From assembly GCA_032622095.1 (NCBI GenBank), contig CP136065.1, positions 59,329,094 through 59,393,093 of the forward strand: DNA of 64,000 bases. Reading direction: 5' to 3'. Below the pieces are notes generated by a model that worked only from the letters and a program-made list of their open reading frames with translations, searched no databases and was not told where the DNA came from. A program made the translations under genes and the position numbers. Positions 15,301 through 30,300 of the stretch are shown here, piece after piece (the stretch's first letter is position 1; each line of letters opens with the position of its first letter). Source of the DNA: Siphonodentalium dalli. Taxonomy: Eukaryota > Mollusca > Scaphopoda > Gadilida > Siphonodentaliidae.

Positions 15301-18300
15301 ACACTGGATGACATCACATTATGTCCATTGTGTGCAGACACACCTCATCTGGTCTAGCTGTAACAAGCACAGCCTAACAGAACTGCAATTCAATATTGTC
15401 ATGAAAATATTTTCTATAAATGATGAAGCCAGTTGTAATAAATAGAATAATGAGATTCTATACTTGCTATCACTATAGAGGAAATATAAATGAAACAAGG
15501 TCATTGTAAGAATCAAAGTCCTCTGGTCATCAATGTTCAACTTGCATATCTTCTAACAGGAAACCAGATGATTGGACGCTATCATGGGGAGGGAGTGGCC
15601 AGGTCCTTGGATGGGGACATAACCACCGTGGACAGCTGGGCGGTGTAGATGGCGCTAAAGTGAAGCTGCCGATCAGCTGTGAGGCCCTAGCTGCCATGAG
15701 ACCAGTTCAACTCATAGGAGGAGAACAAACACTTTTCTCTGTTACAGCTGATGGCAAGGTTTGTTCGATTTCAAAGTCTCAGGACAACTTTGTTTTTTAT
15801 TACACACCCAGGGTTCATACACTGGTCTGGAATCCTGGAAAAGTCATGGAATTGCACTTCCTTTATTTGGACATAAATTTTCCCGTCATAAGTGTATTTT
15901 CACTTTAAAAATAATGTATTTTGAATATCATTTCATAATTTTTAAGTTTTGTCATGAGCTCATTGATATGTTTTAGCATCTTGACATAAGGATGAACGAT
16001 ACTTTGTTGAACTTATTATATAAATATTTCCAACCAATAAAAGGAATCCATCTGTGGTTGTATTATCTTTTCATCTCTGTCGCCTGCTAATTTATCATGA
16101 ACACCCCTCCAAATGGATAATAGACTATTCCAATTTATTTAACCCTTTACCCAACAGAAGGGCCCTGTGCCAATGCATTCTCTTATATATGCGAGTCGAC
16201 CATAGGTCGCCTCGCATATATAAGAGAATGCATTGGCTTAACACATTAAAAATTATAAAATTGTTAAAGAATGTAAGAAAAAATGGTAAAAAGTGTTAAA
16301 AAAAGATTATATATGCGAGGCGACCGAAGATATTTTAGGCTGTTGAAGCTTTATTTGGCCGGTTTTGGCTGGTTTGTTGGGTAAAGGGTTAAATACATGC
16401 CTTTATAACTCAATGGGTGAAACCATTTAGTATAGAAATGGTTCAAATTACAATCTTATTTACAGGTATATGCAACAGGCTATGGTGCGGGAGGTAGGCT
16501 GGGTATTGGTGGCACCGATTCTGTCTCCACCCCCACCCTCCTCGAGTCTATACAACATGTCTTCATCAAGAAGGTCGCAGTGAATTCTGGTGGGAAGCAC
16601 TGCCTCGCCTTGTCTGCTGAGGGGGAGGTGTACTCATGGGGTGAGGGAGAGGATGGTAAACTGGGCCATGGAAATAGAAGGTATGTGTTTTATCAGTGTT
16701 TTTGCTTATGTCCTCTTCCTTGAGCCAAAACATGTTGTTGTTTTTTTTTCAGGTTACAATTTGTCCATCTTATTTGGGATGAATGTTTTTGTAACCAAGC
16801 AACTGTAAACTTAAACTAAAATAAATTTCAGACAGCAACATTCATAGCATAATTGTCGAAAATAAGCCTAAAAGCATGTAAGCAAGAAAGCATAAACTCT
16901 TGTGTGTTTGTGTGAGATGAGGTCATATAAGTTTAATTGCCTCTGTTCCTTGGTATGATATTATATTTGGGCCTAGAATACACAGAGCTAATGATTTATG
17001 GTGTTAGACTGTTTAATAATTACATATCAGGATTCTCTTAAGAATCTTTATTCTTTTATCAAACAAATATCCACAAAAGTTAGTTGATACACTCTATATG
17101 ATTTATTTCATCCAATAATGTATTATAATGTGTTAATCGGAAATTTGAATCCACAATGTTCGATCTCAGTTCAGAGCAAGTTTGTATTAACATACCCCAA
17201 TTATTTAGATTATTATGTTTTCGGACATATAAAACGCAAATATAAAGGTTGCCCGATGGGTTTTGGGACCATTCACATGGTCCTGAGAGACGGGAAATTG
17301 ACTTTACGCAGCCTAAAGTGTTGTAAGATGTTCGTGACCATGATTGAAGTTTATTGTTTTCTGTTTATGTAAATCGGTATGTTTTCTTTCATAGCCCATG
17401 CGATCGACCGAGGATAATAGAGTTCCTACGTGGGAAGGAGGTTGTCGACATTGCTTCTGGTGGAGCCCATAGCGCATGTATTACATCTACTGGTGAGCTG
17501 TTTACATGGGGCAAAGGACGATATGGCAGACTCGGTCACGGTGACAGTGAAGATCAGTCAAAACCTAAGATGGTAAGTTTTAAAGTAATGTGAACACCCT
17601 GCTAAGGTGACCAGAATGGAGGGCCAATATTCTTGCACAAATTTGTCACTTTCATAAATATTATATCCAAAATAGCAACATTTTTATAAACGATGTGCTT
17701 GCAATGAATATTTTTTGTGGAATCGTTGCCTTATGTTTATCATCAAATAATTCGTCCCGATTAAAGGGTGATATTTATATTTGTGCGTAGTTCAGATGTT
17801 GTGTTCTTTGAAATGGCACAGTCAATGTGATTAAAATTTTCGACAATCTTAGTTGATTGCTATATTTTTCCAATGGATACATTAAACTATCTGTTTTATT
17901 CACTGAAATAAGTCCATTATATGTCTTTAACACTTTGATTACTGAGTCTTTGAACAATTAACTCTTAAATTTGTTTTGATTATTCTTCAGGTTGAATCTT
18001 TGAAGGGTTTACGAGTAACAGATGTCGCGTGTGGTAGTGGTGATGCTCAAACATTGTGTATCACAGATGATGATAATGTCTGGTCATGGGGAGATGGAGA
18101 CTATGGAAAACTAGGTATATACATTGTCTTTAACATGAAACAGCGATCTTGTTTTCTTTTTATTTAGATAAGCTTTGTGCATGTTTTCTATCTCCAAGGA
18201 GATTAGAACCTATTTAATAAGTGATAGAGCTGTCCGTTATTTGACCCTTTAGTAACACTTTCATGATGGGAGCTGTGCTGGTTCAGCATTAAAGATCCTG

Positions 18301-21300
18301 CTCCAGTGCATTCTCTTATATATGTGAGTCCTCCATAGGGAGCGTCACATATATAAGACAATGTACTGGCTTACAAGGTCAAGGTAAATATACCCTTTCT
18401 GGGGTTCATGATGGGAGCTGTGCTGGTTCAGCATTAAAGATCCTGCTCCAGAGAATGCACCATCTTACAAGTTCCCTTTGGGGGATTAGCATATATAAGA
18501 AAATGCACTGGCACAGGTTTTCACAAAATTTCAGAAATCTCCAGTCATGGAAGAGGTTAAGGCTACTTTTTCGGCCAGGATGCTGATAGCACTGAAAATT
18601 GAGGGAGCATGACCCCCTAGATCACACTTTGTTCTCAATGTTTATACTTAACGTAAATTTTGGTGGATAAGTCGCATGCGTGTATAAGACGCACCCCCAT
18701 TTTTAAACCCCAAATCCTGCCCTTTGCGAAATACCTCTGTATAAGACCCACCCATTTTTAGATGCTGGAATTTCAAAAAAACTGATGGCAACTGCGTAGT
18801 GGTAAGTATTGTAAGTATAAAACGTCCCTCGATCGCCTCCAATCTCGTACTAATTTCTCACTGACACCATACTGTCTTTCGGCAGCATGGTTACCGTTAA
18901 GTTCTGCAAACTTAACAACTTCCAACTTAAATCTGGTTTCGTAACTCTGACGTTTGCGCTTAATCACCCATTAATCCATAACGATCAAAGTATGTGAATA
19001 TATATAGAAATTTACGGTATGTGGAAAGACACAAAATATCCTATCATTTATAGGAATATAAAATTAAGACTCGGCTTACTGTTGTTTTAGGATAATGGAA
19101 TCGTTAAATTAGTTGTCGCCTAATTGTCGCGAATCATGAATGAATACGATTTGGGCTAATAGTGATGCAATGCACTCTTCAGTATTAAGTGTCAAATATA
19201 CTCAACGTGGGGATTAAATGTTTGCACTCTAAGCGTACAGCATAAAATAATGTTTATGTAATATAAACAGGAGTTCGCGGCTTCGCACTGAAGCCTCATT
19301 AAAATATGAGAACACGCTGTCCAGATTTGCATTTGGAGTTTTTATTATGCTCATTCCCGGGCTTTAAATAAACATTCCGACTTATACACCGAAATTTACG
19401 GTATGCTTAACATATAATCAAGTGCAATGAACATTCTACTCAAACTAACTGGCTTGATGTCAAATTGTGTTTCTCCATGTGTTCTTATCATTGTTTTTCT
19501 AATAATGGTTGTATGCATATTTTCTTGCAATATATATATATATAATAGAAGGTGACCCGACTTCGTCCGGGCTTTGACCTTGAATTGACCATTTTGAAGG
19601 TCAAGGTCAGGTGGGGTCAAACACCAACACCCCAAAAATGGTGGAAATCGGCCCAGCGGATACCGAGATACCCTATGCATCAAATTTCGCCCGTAAAAAT
19701 CCGCCAGTTTAACCCGATTTGATTTCCACTCAAGTATATAAACGCGCCTCATATACACACGCTCATTAATTATCAAGTTTCAACGTAAAGATAAATTACC
19801 ATCGGTGCCCGAGATATCGCCAAGACGTCTGAAACAGTCAAATGCATCGGCCGGTTAAGCGTTAACGTGATCTAACGTTATGACCTCTAACGACGTCATA
19901 GAAGTTACGCATTGTTTTTATCCTTATTGATAATTGAGGCAGATAACTAAAACAGATACATACGCATTATATATCGTTGGAAAGAGGAAACACGAAAGAT
20001 TCTCACAGTGTCATTATTATGACTGGCATTTTATTATTCGCGCTGTTTCGAATCGATTTGTAAGCACCGAACTCAAATGAAAGTCCCGTAACACAGCGTA
20101 AAAACAGATTTGACCTCGGCACGTGAAAAGTTTACCTCGGATCTGAAAATTAATATGCCTATGCCACTTCCCGGCCGATAGTACCCTCACATACGAAGTT
20201 TCATCGAAATCGGGTTGGCCGTTTTCGAGTTCATCGCGAGCACACACACACACAGACAGACAGATCTTCCAAAATATATAATAGACTAGCAGGTTAGCCC
20301 GCCACTGGCGGCATTCGTCAGAAACATGACAATTTTTAATTTTTTTAATTGAATTTTTTGTTTTCAATGAGTTAATATGAATTTTTTGTTTATAACATGA
20401 GTTAATTGTGCATTTTTAATTTACTGGATTTTTGCAGGGGGAGTCTGGAAAAAAATTGCACATATTGGGCTCAAAAAGGTTTTTTTCCGACCCCGAGGGA
20501 CCCACCACCCCATTTGTGCAAAAAAAATATTTGTTTCCTCCAAAATTTTGGGGATCCACCCCCCTTTCTCATGTTTTTATCAAAATTTCAGAGTGTTTTT
20601 TAGCCGTTCTTCAATAACTGTGTTAACTGCCTTTCAATCCCACTCCACTGTAATTTTTTTCGTGCAAACTCTTGCTGTGTACCATTAAACACAAGCAATA
20701 ACATGCTTAATTGGTAAACACAGATCAGAAAAATAAATTGTATTTCCAGGTGTTTCCTGGTGTTTTCAGTATCTAACAACAATAATAAAGCATTGTGTAG
20801 GTACACTATATGTCACAAATCGCCCTAGACCCCATTATAGCCTTAATATATCGAGTGTGTTGTGTCTGACAGAGAACACTGGCCAGTGTAAATAGTGGTA
20901 AACAGGTCAGGGGTTCCACAATTATTTGTGCAAAAGAGGTATGATTTAAGGTACATCGGGCGGAAAAACTGACCCAATGAAAATTTCCCCCATTCCTAGG
21001 AACGACAGACATACGAATCACACAACACACATTTTTGGTTTTCACACAACACGCAGTACCCGTCCATAAAAGAGGTATGATTGAAAAATTCCCCCGTTCC
21101 TAGGAACGACAGACATAAGAATCACACAACACGTTAATTCTGCCTTTTTAATCAAGATAAATGCATTTCGCGTTTTGCGTCCGTAGTTTCGTACGCAGGG
21201 GTAACCGTTTAGCAACGCCGATGGCAATAAAGAGCGTTAGTCGGTTAACAACTCCAAATATGGTCAATATAAAGATCGTTGATGCCTTAACCCCCGCAGT

Positions 21301-24300
21301 GCTGTTTGCGGTGATTTTTGTGATTGTGAGTTGAGAATGAGTGCTCAGAGCTTGTCCAAGATGCGACGTTGACGACCCCCGTGGATTTTTACCCTTATAT
21401 ACGAAATTTGAGCTTGATCCGCGCAGCCGTTTTCGATTCTATGAAGTACCCACATTCACACATATATACACATATACGGAAGTCTCAAAATATATAGTAG
21501 ACTAGCCGATGAGCCCGACGTTGTCCGGGCTATTCAAAAACCAAATTTCAAGTCGATAGCTCCACCCGTTTCCGAGATCTGGTCTGCGCATGGGCGAAGC
21601 TGGCGTCGCACGGGCTCGGCGACCCGATAAAATTCGTATCCGGGGCAAGATACATTCACATAGCAAATTTCAAGTCGATAGCTCCAACCGTTTCCGAGAT
21701 CTCGTCTGCGCATGCGCGAAGCTGGCGTCGCACAGGCTCGGCGACCCGATAAAATTTCGTATCCGGGGCAAGATACATTCACATACCAAATTTCAAGTGG
21801 AGCGACCCATTTCAAGTCGATAGCTCCACCCGTTTCCGAGATCTCGTCTGCGCATGCGCGAAGCGGACGCCGCACAGGCTCGCCAATACGACAACTTCCA
21901 CCGCCTGGTCAAACTACACACACGTACCAAGTTTGGTCCCGATCGGTCGAGAATCGTAGATTTGTATAAATGACAAACATACAGACAAACATACAGACAG
22001 ACAAACAGACAGACAGAGGTCATCAAAATATATATGAGATATATAATAAATATTTTGCATATCAAGATCATTCTTCCACAAATGACAGTGCATGTTAGAC
22101 TTTTACGTGAGTTATATGACTATGTTTTCAGGACGTGGAGGCAGTGATGGCTGTAAGGTGCCAATGAAGATCGATGCCCTACAGGATCTGGGTGTGATTA
22201 AAGTGGAATGTGGATCTCAGTTCTCTGTGGCTCTCACTAAATCTGGAGCTGTATACACATGGTTTGTCTCATAAAACCTCTTTCAAATCAATTTCAAATG
22301 TCATGTTTCTGAGACAGCGATCACCAGTAAATCTGTTTACCATCTAGTTGCGTGAATCGTCTCTATCGCAGTAGTTTCTTCCTAGAAACTGTAATTTTGA
22401 GGCTGTGATGATTATATTATATATGGTGTTAAATATTTTTCTTACATGTACTATATTTGTGTTTAAAGGGGGGGGGGGGGGACTGTACACTAAATCCGGC
22501 CATTTATGGGACCATCTCCATTTATACTCAACAGAATGTATGAAACAAATGAATGAATTTGAGGCATGGATTAGTAGAATATACACTTGTGTGCTCTATA
22601 AATGATGCTTACAACATGGTAATTATAATATATATTCTGTTGAGTATAAAAGGAAATGGTCCATTAAATGGTTGGAATTAGTGTACAGTACCCCTTTAAT
22701 TTATCAAATTTATGGCTGTAAGTTTTATTGTATGCATTTTTCATTATCTGGTCAGTTTGATCAAATATGCACGTGTGGAAGACGATTTCGCTGTTATTAA
22801 TTTAAGTCATCAAAAATCGCATAATTTCATAGTTATTCTGAGCAGCCTAAATCTTTGGCCTATATTGGTGGAATATCGGATTCAATTAATCCAATAGGAT
22901 TTGTGCTGTTCATTGTTTGCGATACGTATTTGTTTTTTAACAGGGGTAAAGGAGATTACCACAGACTGGGTCATGGTACTGATGACCATGTACGCAGACC
23001 AAGGCGTGTTGGTGCACTGCAGGGAAAGAGAATTGTGGACATAGCTTGTGGATCTTTACACTGTGTGGCATGTACTGATGCAGGTATGAGTCCTTCTCTT
23101 ATCCCATTGACTCTGGAAAGAATTTGTTCCCTATTCAGTTCTAAAAGTAAACATTGGTCCATTATTTCTGAAAGTCATACAGTTAATCCCGCTTTATCAC
23201 ATAGCCTCGGTGCAAGAGGTATTTATGTTAATAAGCGTGTATGTTTATGTGCGGGATTCCGATATTTGTATGGACATTTGACCACGTTTTCCGTCGCCAT
23301 CATCAATCATTGAATATGGCGGTTGTTTTATTAATTTTTCTATTATTCTTCTTTTTATGTCACCAAAATTAACTTGACACAACATAACTTTGATGAATGA
23401 TTGTAGAATCAATTTTGATGCATGTATTATGCATGAAAAAGAACCAGAAACAAGTGAATTTAAGCGCTGCAAGTCGGCTTCAATTTTCACATCCGGTTAC
23501 AAGTCAGGAGGAGTAACTCTATCTGTACATTGGAGTGAATAGGGGATTTCCCGCTGGGAATTCCACAAAATAAAACAAGCTTTACTTTCATTTTTATTAC
23601 CGGTATGAGTCAAACAGACAGTAAAACATGAACAATAAAACCATCGTTTCATACATTTTTTTTGTGAATACGTCGCGTTTGTTGTACGAAATCAAATCTG
23701 CGTTTGTGAACACGCAATTTCTTCGCTAACTCAGTCTGTGTGTAAAGCTTTTGCTCAAGCAATTTAACAACTTCGTATTTAACTCCGAGTGACAAATCAT
23801 TACATTTACGATTAGACATTTTGGATGGTTATGATGAGAGAAAGTATGGCTTGAGTTTTATGAATCAGACAGCGTGGGACTATGTCACCGGGTTTAAGTT
23901 AACATACTCATCCGTTTCCTATTCTTACAAATTAGGTTCTTATTTTAAGCGTGATCGCGGTGATGCAATGTCGCGACATTGGAACGTTTCGGACACGAAT
24001 TCGAAGCCCTGTCAAAGTACATTAAAGTCCCATTGTAAATGGATTAAAAAGAGCACACATGCCGGATTGTAAGTGATAAAACCCAATTAGCTGACAGGCC
24101 TATCAGTATCTTAAGCGCCCATGTGGTCATTCACAGCCTGTTTCTCTTTGTTTGCCGTCTTTGCATTGATTGAATTACATAATTAACTATAATGGCCTCT
24201 CGATTAACTGGCTTGTGGGCATAGTTTCACCCGCGTGGCTAACATGTTATTGCATATTTCTATGTTTATAACCGGTGGTCTATAAAAATCTTATGTTATT

Positions 24301-27300
24301 AGAGGGTAGAAATTAACATATAATACAGTGTAAATGGTTTGGTGCAGGAACATAATATGGTTGTAAACGGGATATGTTTTTATCCGTTATGTTAATAAGT
24401 GGGATCGTCTGTACTAGTATAAACAGACAACGGGCAAAGAGAGATCTTATTGATACCCAAGGGATTAATTTGTTGTGACCAAGTCTTGAAAATAGTGTGT
24501 CTGTCCATTGCAGAATGAGGTTCCCCGAGTGTGAATTTAATGACGCTATCCTGCATGGTGGGCTAGCATCACCAAATTCACACTCTGAGGACCCCGTTCT
24601 GCTGAGGCCTCAACTGCTATGGGATACCTAGGATCAGATTGAAGTTTCCCAATTGAATTTAGTGATGTTCACCCATTAGTACCCATGATTATCCAACTAA
24701 AAATAATATTAATTGAGACTATAGATACATCCAAGAAGATGAGTCCCAATAAATTCCCCCTCTGGGGACCTCATTCTGCAAATGACAGACACACTATTTC
24801 ATAGCTTGTACTGACATTCAGATTAAAAGTTCAATAAACAGCATAAGGCTTTAATTAGAGAATGGAAATAATGTAACTAACCATTAACCCTTTCAGTGCC
24901 AGCGGCCGATCTCATCGGCCCTAATTTACGGTCTGTAAAATCGGCCCTAAAAAAGATTTTTTTGGGTTGAATTTTTTTTGGGTATGCTTAGGCATGCCAT
25001 AGCGAATTTAAAAACAAACTGGCTAAAACCATAGGGGCATGTCATAACTCAAAACTATCACGAAGTATTCATAGTAATAATTTTGATGCCCATGAAAAAC
25101 GTAAGATTCCCTGGCACTAAACCTACAAAATAAGTCTGTTAAAGAATATAAGAAAACATTATTAAAATTGTAAAAAATTGTAACAAATGATGAAAAATTG
25201 TTAGGCCAATGCATTCTCTTATATATGCGAGGCGACCTATGGTCGACTCGCATATATAAGAGAATGCATTGGCACAGGGTATATGGGTTGATACAAAAAT
25301 CGGACCTGGCACTCAAAGGGTTAATGAGTATCAAGTTAAGGGTTAAATGCTATGAAAGCTGAAGGTCTGGCTGGCTGCTTTTTTCTCCAACTACAAAAAG
25401 TTAAGTTCTAGTCAAACCTGGATATAGTTTGTCTGACATTTGCAGAATGAGGTCCCCAGAGGGTGAATTTAGTGATTCTACCTCGCACAGTGGGCTAGCA
25501 TCACCAAATTCCCCCTCTGGGGACCTCATTTTGCTTAGGCCTCATCTCCTGGGAAGTATCTATATTCTCAAATTATCATTGTTTTTAGTTACTTTTTCCC
25601 TTCTCTTCAGTTTCTCTATCCCCTAATTTGCAGAAGATAAAATCTTCAATCTGATCCTAGATCTCTCATAGCTGTTGAGGCTTAAGCAGAGTGAGGTTCT
25701 CAGAGGGTAAATTTGGTGATGCTAGCCTGCCATGTGGTATAGCGTCACTAAATTCACCCTTTAGGGAGCTCATTCTGCAAATGTCGGACACACAATATCC
25801 AGGCTTGGTTCTAGTCATGGTTTGGCTATCACCTAACTTTGAATTTCAGAAGCTGAAGGACTTTTTTGAAAATGTAGCTCCATTCTGATTTCTCTTTAAT
25901 TCAGGAATGTTACTTGAAGATTTGTTTAAGTAATGTCAAGTTTCAGAAAGTTAGTTCATCTTTAGCTATCTATCTTGGTAGGTGAGGTTTATACATGGGG
26001 AGATAACGATGAAGGACAGCTTGGAGATGGAACAACCAATGCTATACCGAGGCCCAGACTAGTTGCTGCCCTGCATGGTAAGTGTAATTTAGGCAACATA
26101 TTTGACATTTTATGTTGGGATATTAACAATAATTCATTCATATAGTATATTGCACCAACTAGTTTGGGATAAGATGATGAGCATATGCTAGTAAAACAGT
26201 CAATTGTCAAAAATGTGTTGAAGGAACATATCACTAATAATTCATTGCAATCATCCCATGAAGTTTATATCTCTAAATAATCATCAGTCATTAACCCTTC
26301 CATGACTGGAGCTTCCCGACATTTTGCAAAAACCCTGTGCCAATGCATTATCATATATATGTGAGTCTCTCATAGGGAGACTCGCATACATTAGAGAATA
26401 TTGGCCTAACAATATTTACCTTCACCTTGTAAGCCAGTACATTCTCTTATATATGCGAGACTCCAAGACTCGCATATGTAAGAGAATGCACTGGCACAGA
26501 ATCTTTAATGCTGCACAGCTCCCGTAATGAAAGGGTTAAACAGGCAACACTATTGTACAATTTATAGTCTTCCAAAAATTGGAATCTGGAAAGTATCATA
26601 CTTTGTTGCAGGTAACGTGGAGCTCTGTGGTCTGGTTGTTAGCATGTCAGACTTGTGTTCGCTGTAAACACGTCAATATGGGTTGGCAGCACGTCGCCGG
26701 CCATTGAGTCTCCACATAGCAGTGGCTTGGCCGCTTTGAGCGATGTGCAATTGTCGGATTTCTCGCTGTTTCAAAACCCCTGCCAAGTTGTGACCCTTGA
26801 GCAAGGTCGCTCGTACTGTGTCGGCTTCGCATCACTCATGCGTTAAAAGAGTACCAGTCAGCTTGTCATACTGATGAGTATCAGAGCATGTTCTGATCAA
26901 ACTAGAGCAGCGCCTGCAATGGCTTCAGCCGGTTGATTGGTTGGCTTGTACAAATGACTGGGGTAATATTGTACCAAGCGTGTTAGAGCAAGTAATTGGT
27001 TAATCGCTATATAAAACTGGTCATTATTATTATTATTATTAGAAAGTCAACTGGTTTTCCAAGATCCTTGTACCAAACAGTTTAGTTGCAAATGTCTTAA
27101 CTCCTAAGAGTATCTGATGCCACTTTGTTGAATGTACAGTCCTCAAAATTAGCCATGGCAATAGCAATGCGTGGCCACATTTGGAATCTTAACATGCCAC
27201 AGCATTAAATTAGCTATGGGACTTTTTTTCTTTTTTCAAGGTGTGGATAATAAAGGCAGTTACTGAAATCCAGGTATTTTCAATGGCCTATTTAGATATG

Positions 27301-30300
27301 ATCAATTCACTGATCAATAAGTATTACTTGTGACCTGGTTTGATATTTTATTCCAGGGAAGAAGATTAACAGAGTAGCATGTGGGTCTGCTCACAGCCTG
27401 GCCTGGTCTACTAACAAACCGGTCAGTGCAGGCAAGCTGCCCACCGGTGTACCAATGGAGTACAACCATCTACAGCATATAAGCATTCCAGTGTTACGCA
27501 ACCGACTTGTTCTTCTCCATCACTTCTCTGATCTCTTCTGTCCATCCATTCCAATGTTTGATCTACAGGATGCCAGCTCTGACAAGAAGAATAACTCTTT
27601 GACAGGGCTGGACTGTCTCAGAGGGGTGCTGGTGTCATCAGCTAAGGTGAGACTTAAAAAAACAACATAGATAAGGCCATTAACCCTTTGAGTGCCAGGG
27701 GCCGATCTCATCGGCCCTAAACCTACAAAATAAGTCTGTTAAAGAATATAAGAATAAATTATTAAAATTGTAAAAAATTGTAAAAAAAAAAAAAATGTTA
27801 GGCCAATGCATTCTCTTATATATGCGAGGCGACCTATGGTCGACTCGCATATATAAGAGAATGCATTGGCACAGGGTATATGGGTTGATACAAAAATCAA
27901 CCTGGCACTCAAAGGGTTAAAAATAAATACCTGTGTTCTCAGGCAATTACATATTGGAATTGGATGAGGGAACTTGAGGGAGGCTTTTTATTTTGTCCAA
28001 GAATTCTAGAAATTAATGAATCTATAGGTAGTTTTATGCTAAAATATCCTATAATTTTTCAGGCAGTGTATAGAATCTATCCTCCTATGCCTTCTAACCA
28101 ATAAGTCTTGAACAGAAAACTCTCTAATTTTCTAATTTGTATATATAAAAGAGTAGGATCTGTTTGCCTGTCTGTTCGGATTTTTCTCCAAGACCCCTGT
28201 TTAAAAAAAAATATGTTTGTTAATTTGAGCAAAAAAAACCTTTAAAAAAAATTTAATTAAAAAAAAAAAAATCATTTAAATGATCAAATTGTATGCAAAG
28301 TGCACACAGGAGCCGATTCTGTCTAAGATCAAATTGTGCATATGCAAAGTGCACACAATGGCCACAGGCCCCTTACACACAAAGGGGCAGCAGGCTCCTT
28401 TGTGCATGGGCCGCAGGCCCCTTCAGCGCTGAATAAAGGCTCCAAAAGGAACCTGTTTCAGCTAGTTGTAGATAAACTTGAGAATGAGTTTGAACTCCTC
28501 GAAAATTTTGGATAAACGGCAAATAAATTGTTTTGGTGATGAGGGATGTGCCTGAGAACGCAGTATTTTTATTTATTTAGCCTAACATGGACTAAAGCAA
28601 TGCAATCAAGTTGTTTTTCGATAGTTTGATGAGCCTATAGAAATGTCAGTGGACTTACAACATTTTGTATATTTCACACATGACAATGAAATTAAAAGTA
28701 ACTAATTAAAATTATATTATCTGCAGGCCTCAATCATATTTTTATCAGTATAGTGTAATGCCCTAAATAATCGACTCCTTAACCACAGCAGAATTATGGG
28801 TAATTTTTCAGGATTTAGTCGGAAATATGGCTTGTTGCCATTTATCGGAATGCTCTCACTGAGAGCCTTCCGATGAATGGCAACAAGCCATATTTCCGAT
28901 TAAATCCTGAAAAATTACCCATACTTCTGCTGTTGTTAAGGAGTCCATTATTTAGGGCATTACTGTACCTGATATTGACTGCCTTTATCATTTTCTTCAT
29001 TGGTCAAGTTAATTACTTTTGATAATTCCCTTAATGTGGGTGAAATATTCTGTATTGTCTTCTACTCAAACTTTTCTTTCAAAGTTCTTTAATTAAATTT
29101 GTAGCCTACCTTATTTTGTTATCATTTACAGGAGTCTGCATTCAGAAAGGTTGTGCAGGCGACGATGGTCAGAGACAGACAACACGGGCCTGTGGTGGAA
29201 CTCAACAGAATACAGGTATAAATCAATAGAATTATAATCAAGCCTTGAAATAGTGTGTCTGTCATTTGCAGAATGAGGTCCCCAGAAGGTGAATTTAGTG
29301 ATGCTACCCCGCATAGTGGGCTAGCATCACCAAATTCACCCTCTGGGGACCTCATTCTGCTTACACCTCAGCAGAATGAGGTTCCCAGAGGGTGAATTTG
29401 GTGATGCTAGCCCGCTGTGCGGGGTAGCATCACCAAATTTACCCTCTGGGGACCTCATTCTGCAAATGACAGACACACTATTTCAAGGCTTGATTATAAT
29501 ACTGATTTGATTTCAAGAAAGTTTAGCAATTTTATGCCAAATATGAAGTTCAGTGGTGAATTACATAGACAATTGCATTTCCAAACCGATTTTAGGACAT
29601 AATAGGAGCATTTCATATGCTAAATGAGCTAAATGAGCCATCTTTGTTAGTAATTCCAATCTTGATGGAGTATTTATCTCTAATAATTAATCTATTTTTA
29701 AAGAAGCGAACAATCCCGGAACATGTGCAACAAGTTCTAATTCTGTTAGTAAACTGGGATGAAGAAAAATACTTTAAAGATAATGTAAAGTAATGCCCTA
29801 TATAATCGAGAGCTTTCCGATGAATGGCAACAAGCCATATTTCCGATTAAATCCTGAAAAGTTACCCATAATTCTGCTGTGTTTAAGGAGTCAAATATTT
29901 AGGGCATTACTGTACTGCAGTATTGTTTTAATTAAATTTATTTGCTAATCCTGTTTGTAGGTGAAGAGAAGCAGAGCTAAAAATGGGTTAGCCGGCTCTG
30001 ATGGTATGAAATCAGTATTTGGCCAGATGGCGCAGAAAATGGTAGCCTTCGGTCCTGATAACTTCATGTTACCACATAGAATCTGGAAAGTCAAGTTTGT
30101 TGGTAAGTACTCGCAACCCTTTCTATACTAAGTACTCATTGACGCGACATGCATATATAAGAGAATGCATTGGCACTAGCCATTCTTGAAGGCTCAAGAG
30201 CATTGATTGAATACACCATGTGAGTCAAATTCCTCCATTTGTCTGATCATGTACGCACCATTTCTAAATATTAGTGATGTCACTTCTATCATGTGTTTTC

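Noticed and set aside
21534-22071. Several open frames over GC-rich DNA
   Set aside because: They come from three tandem repeat units read in different frames, on both strands, with no protein similarity recognised.
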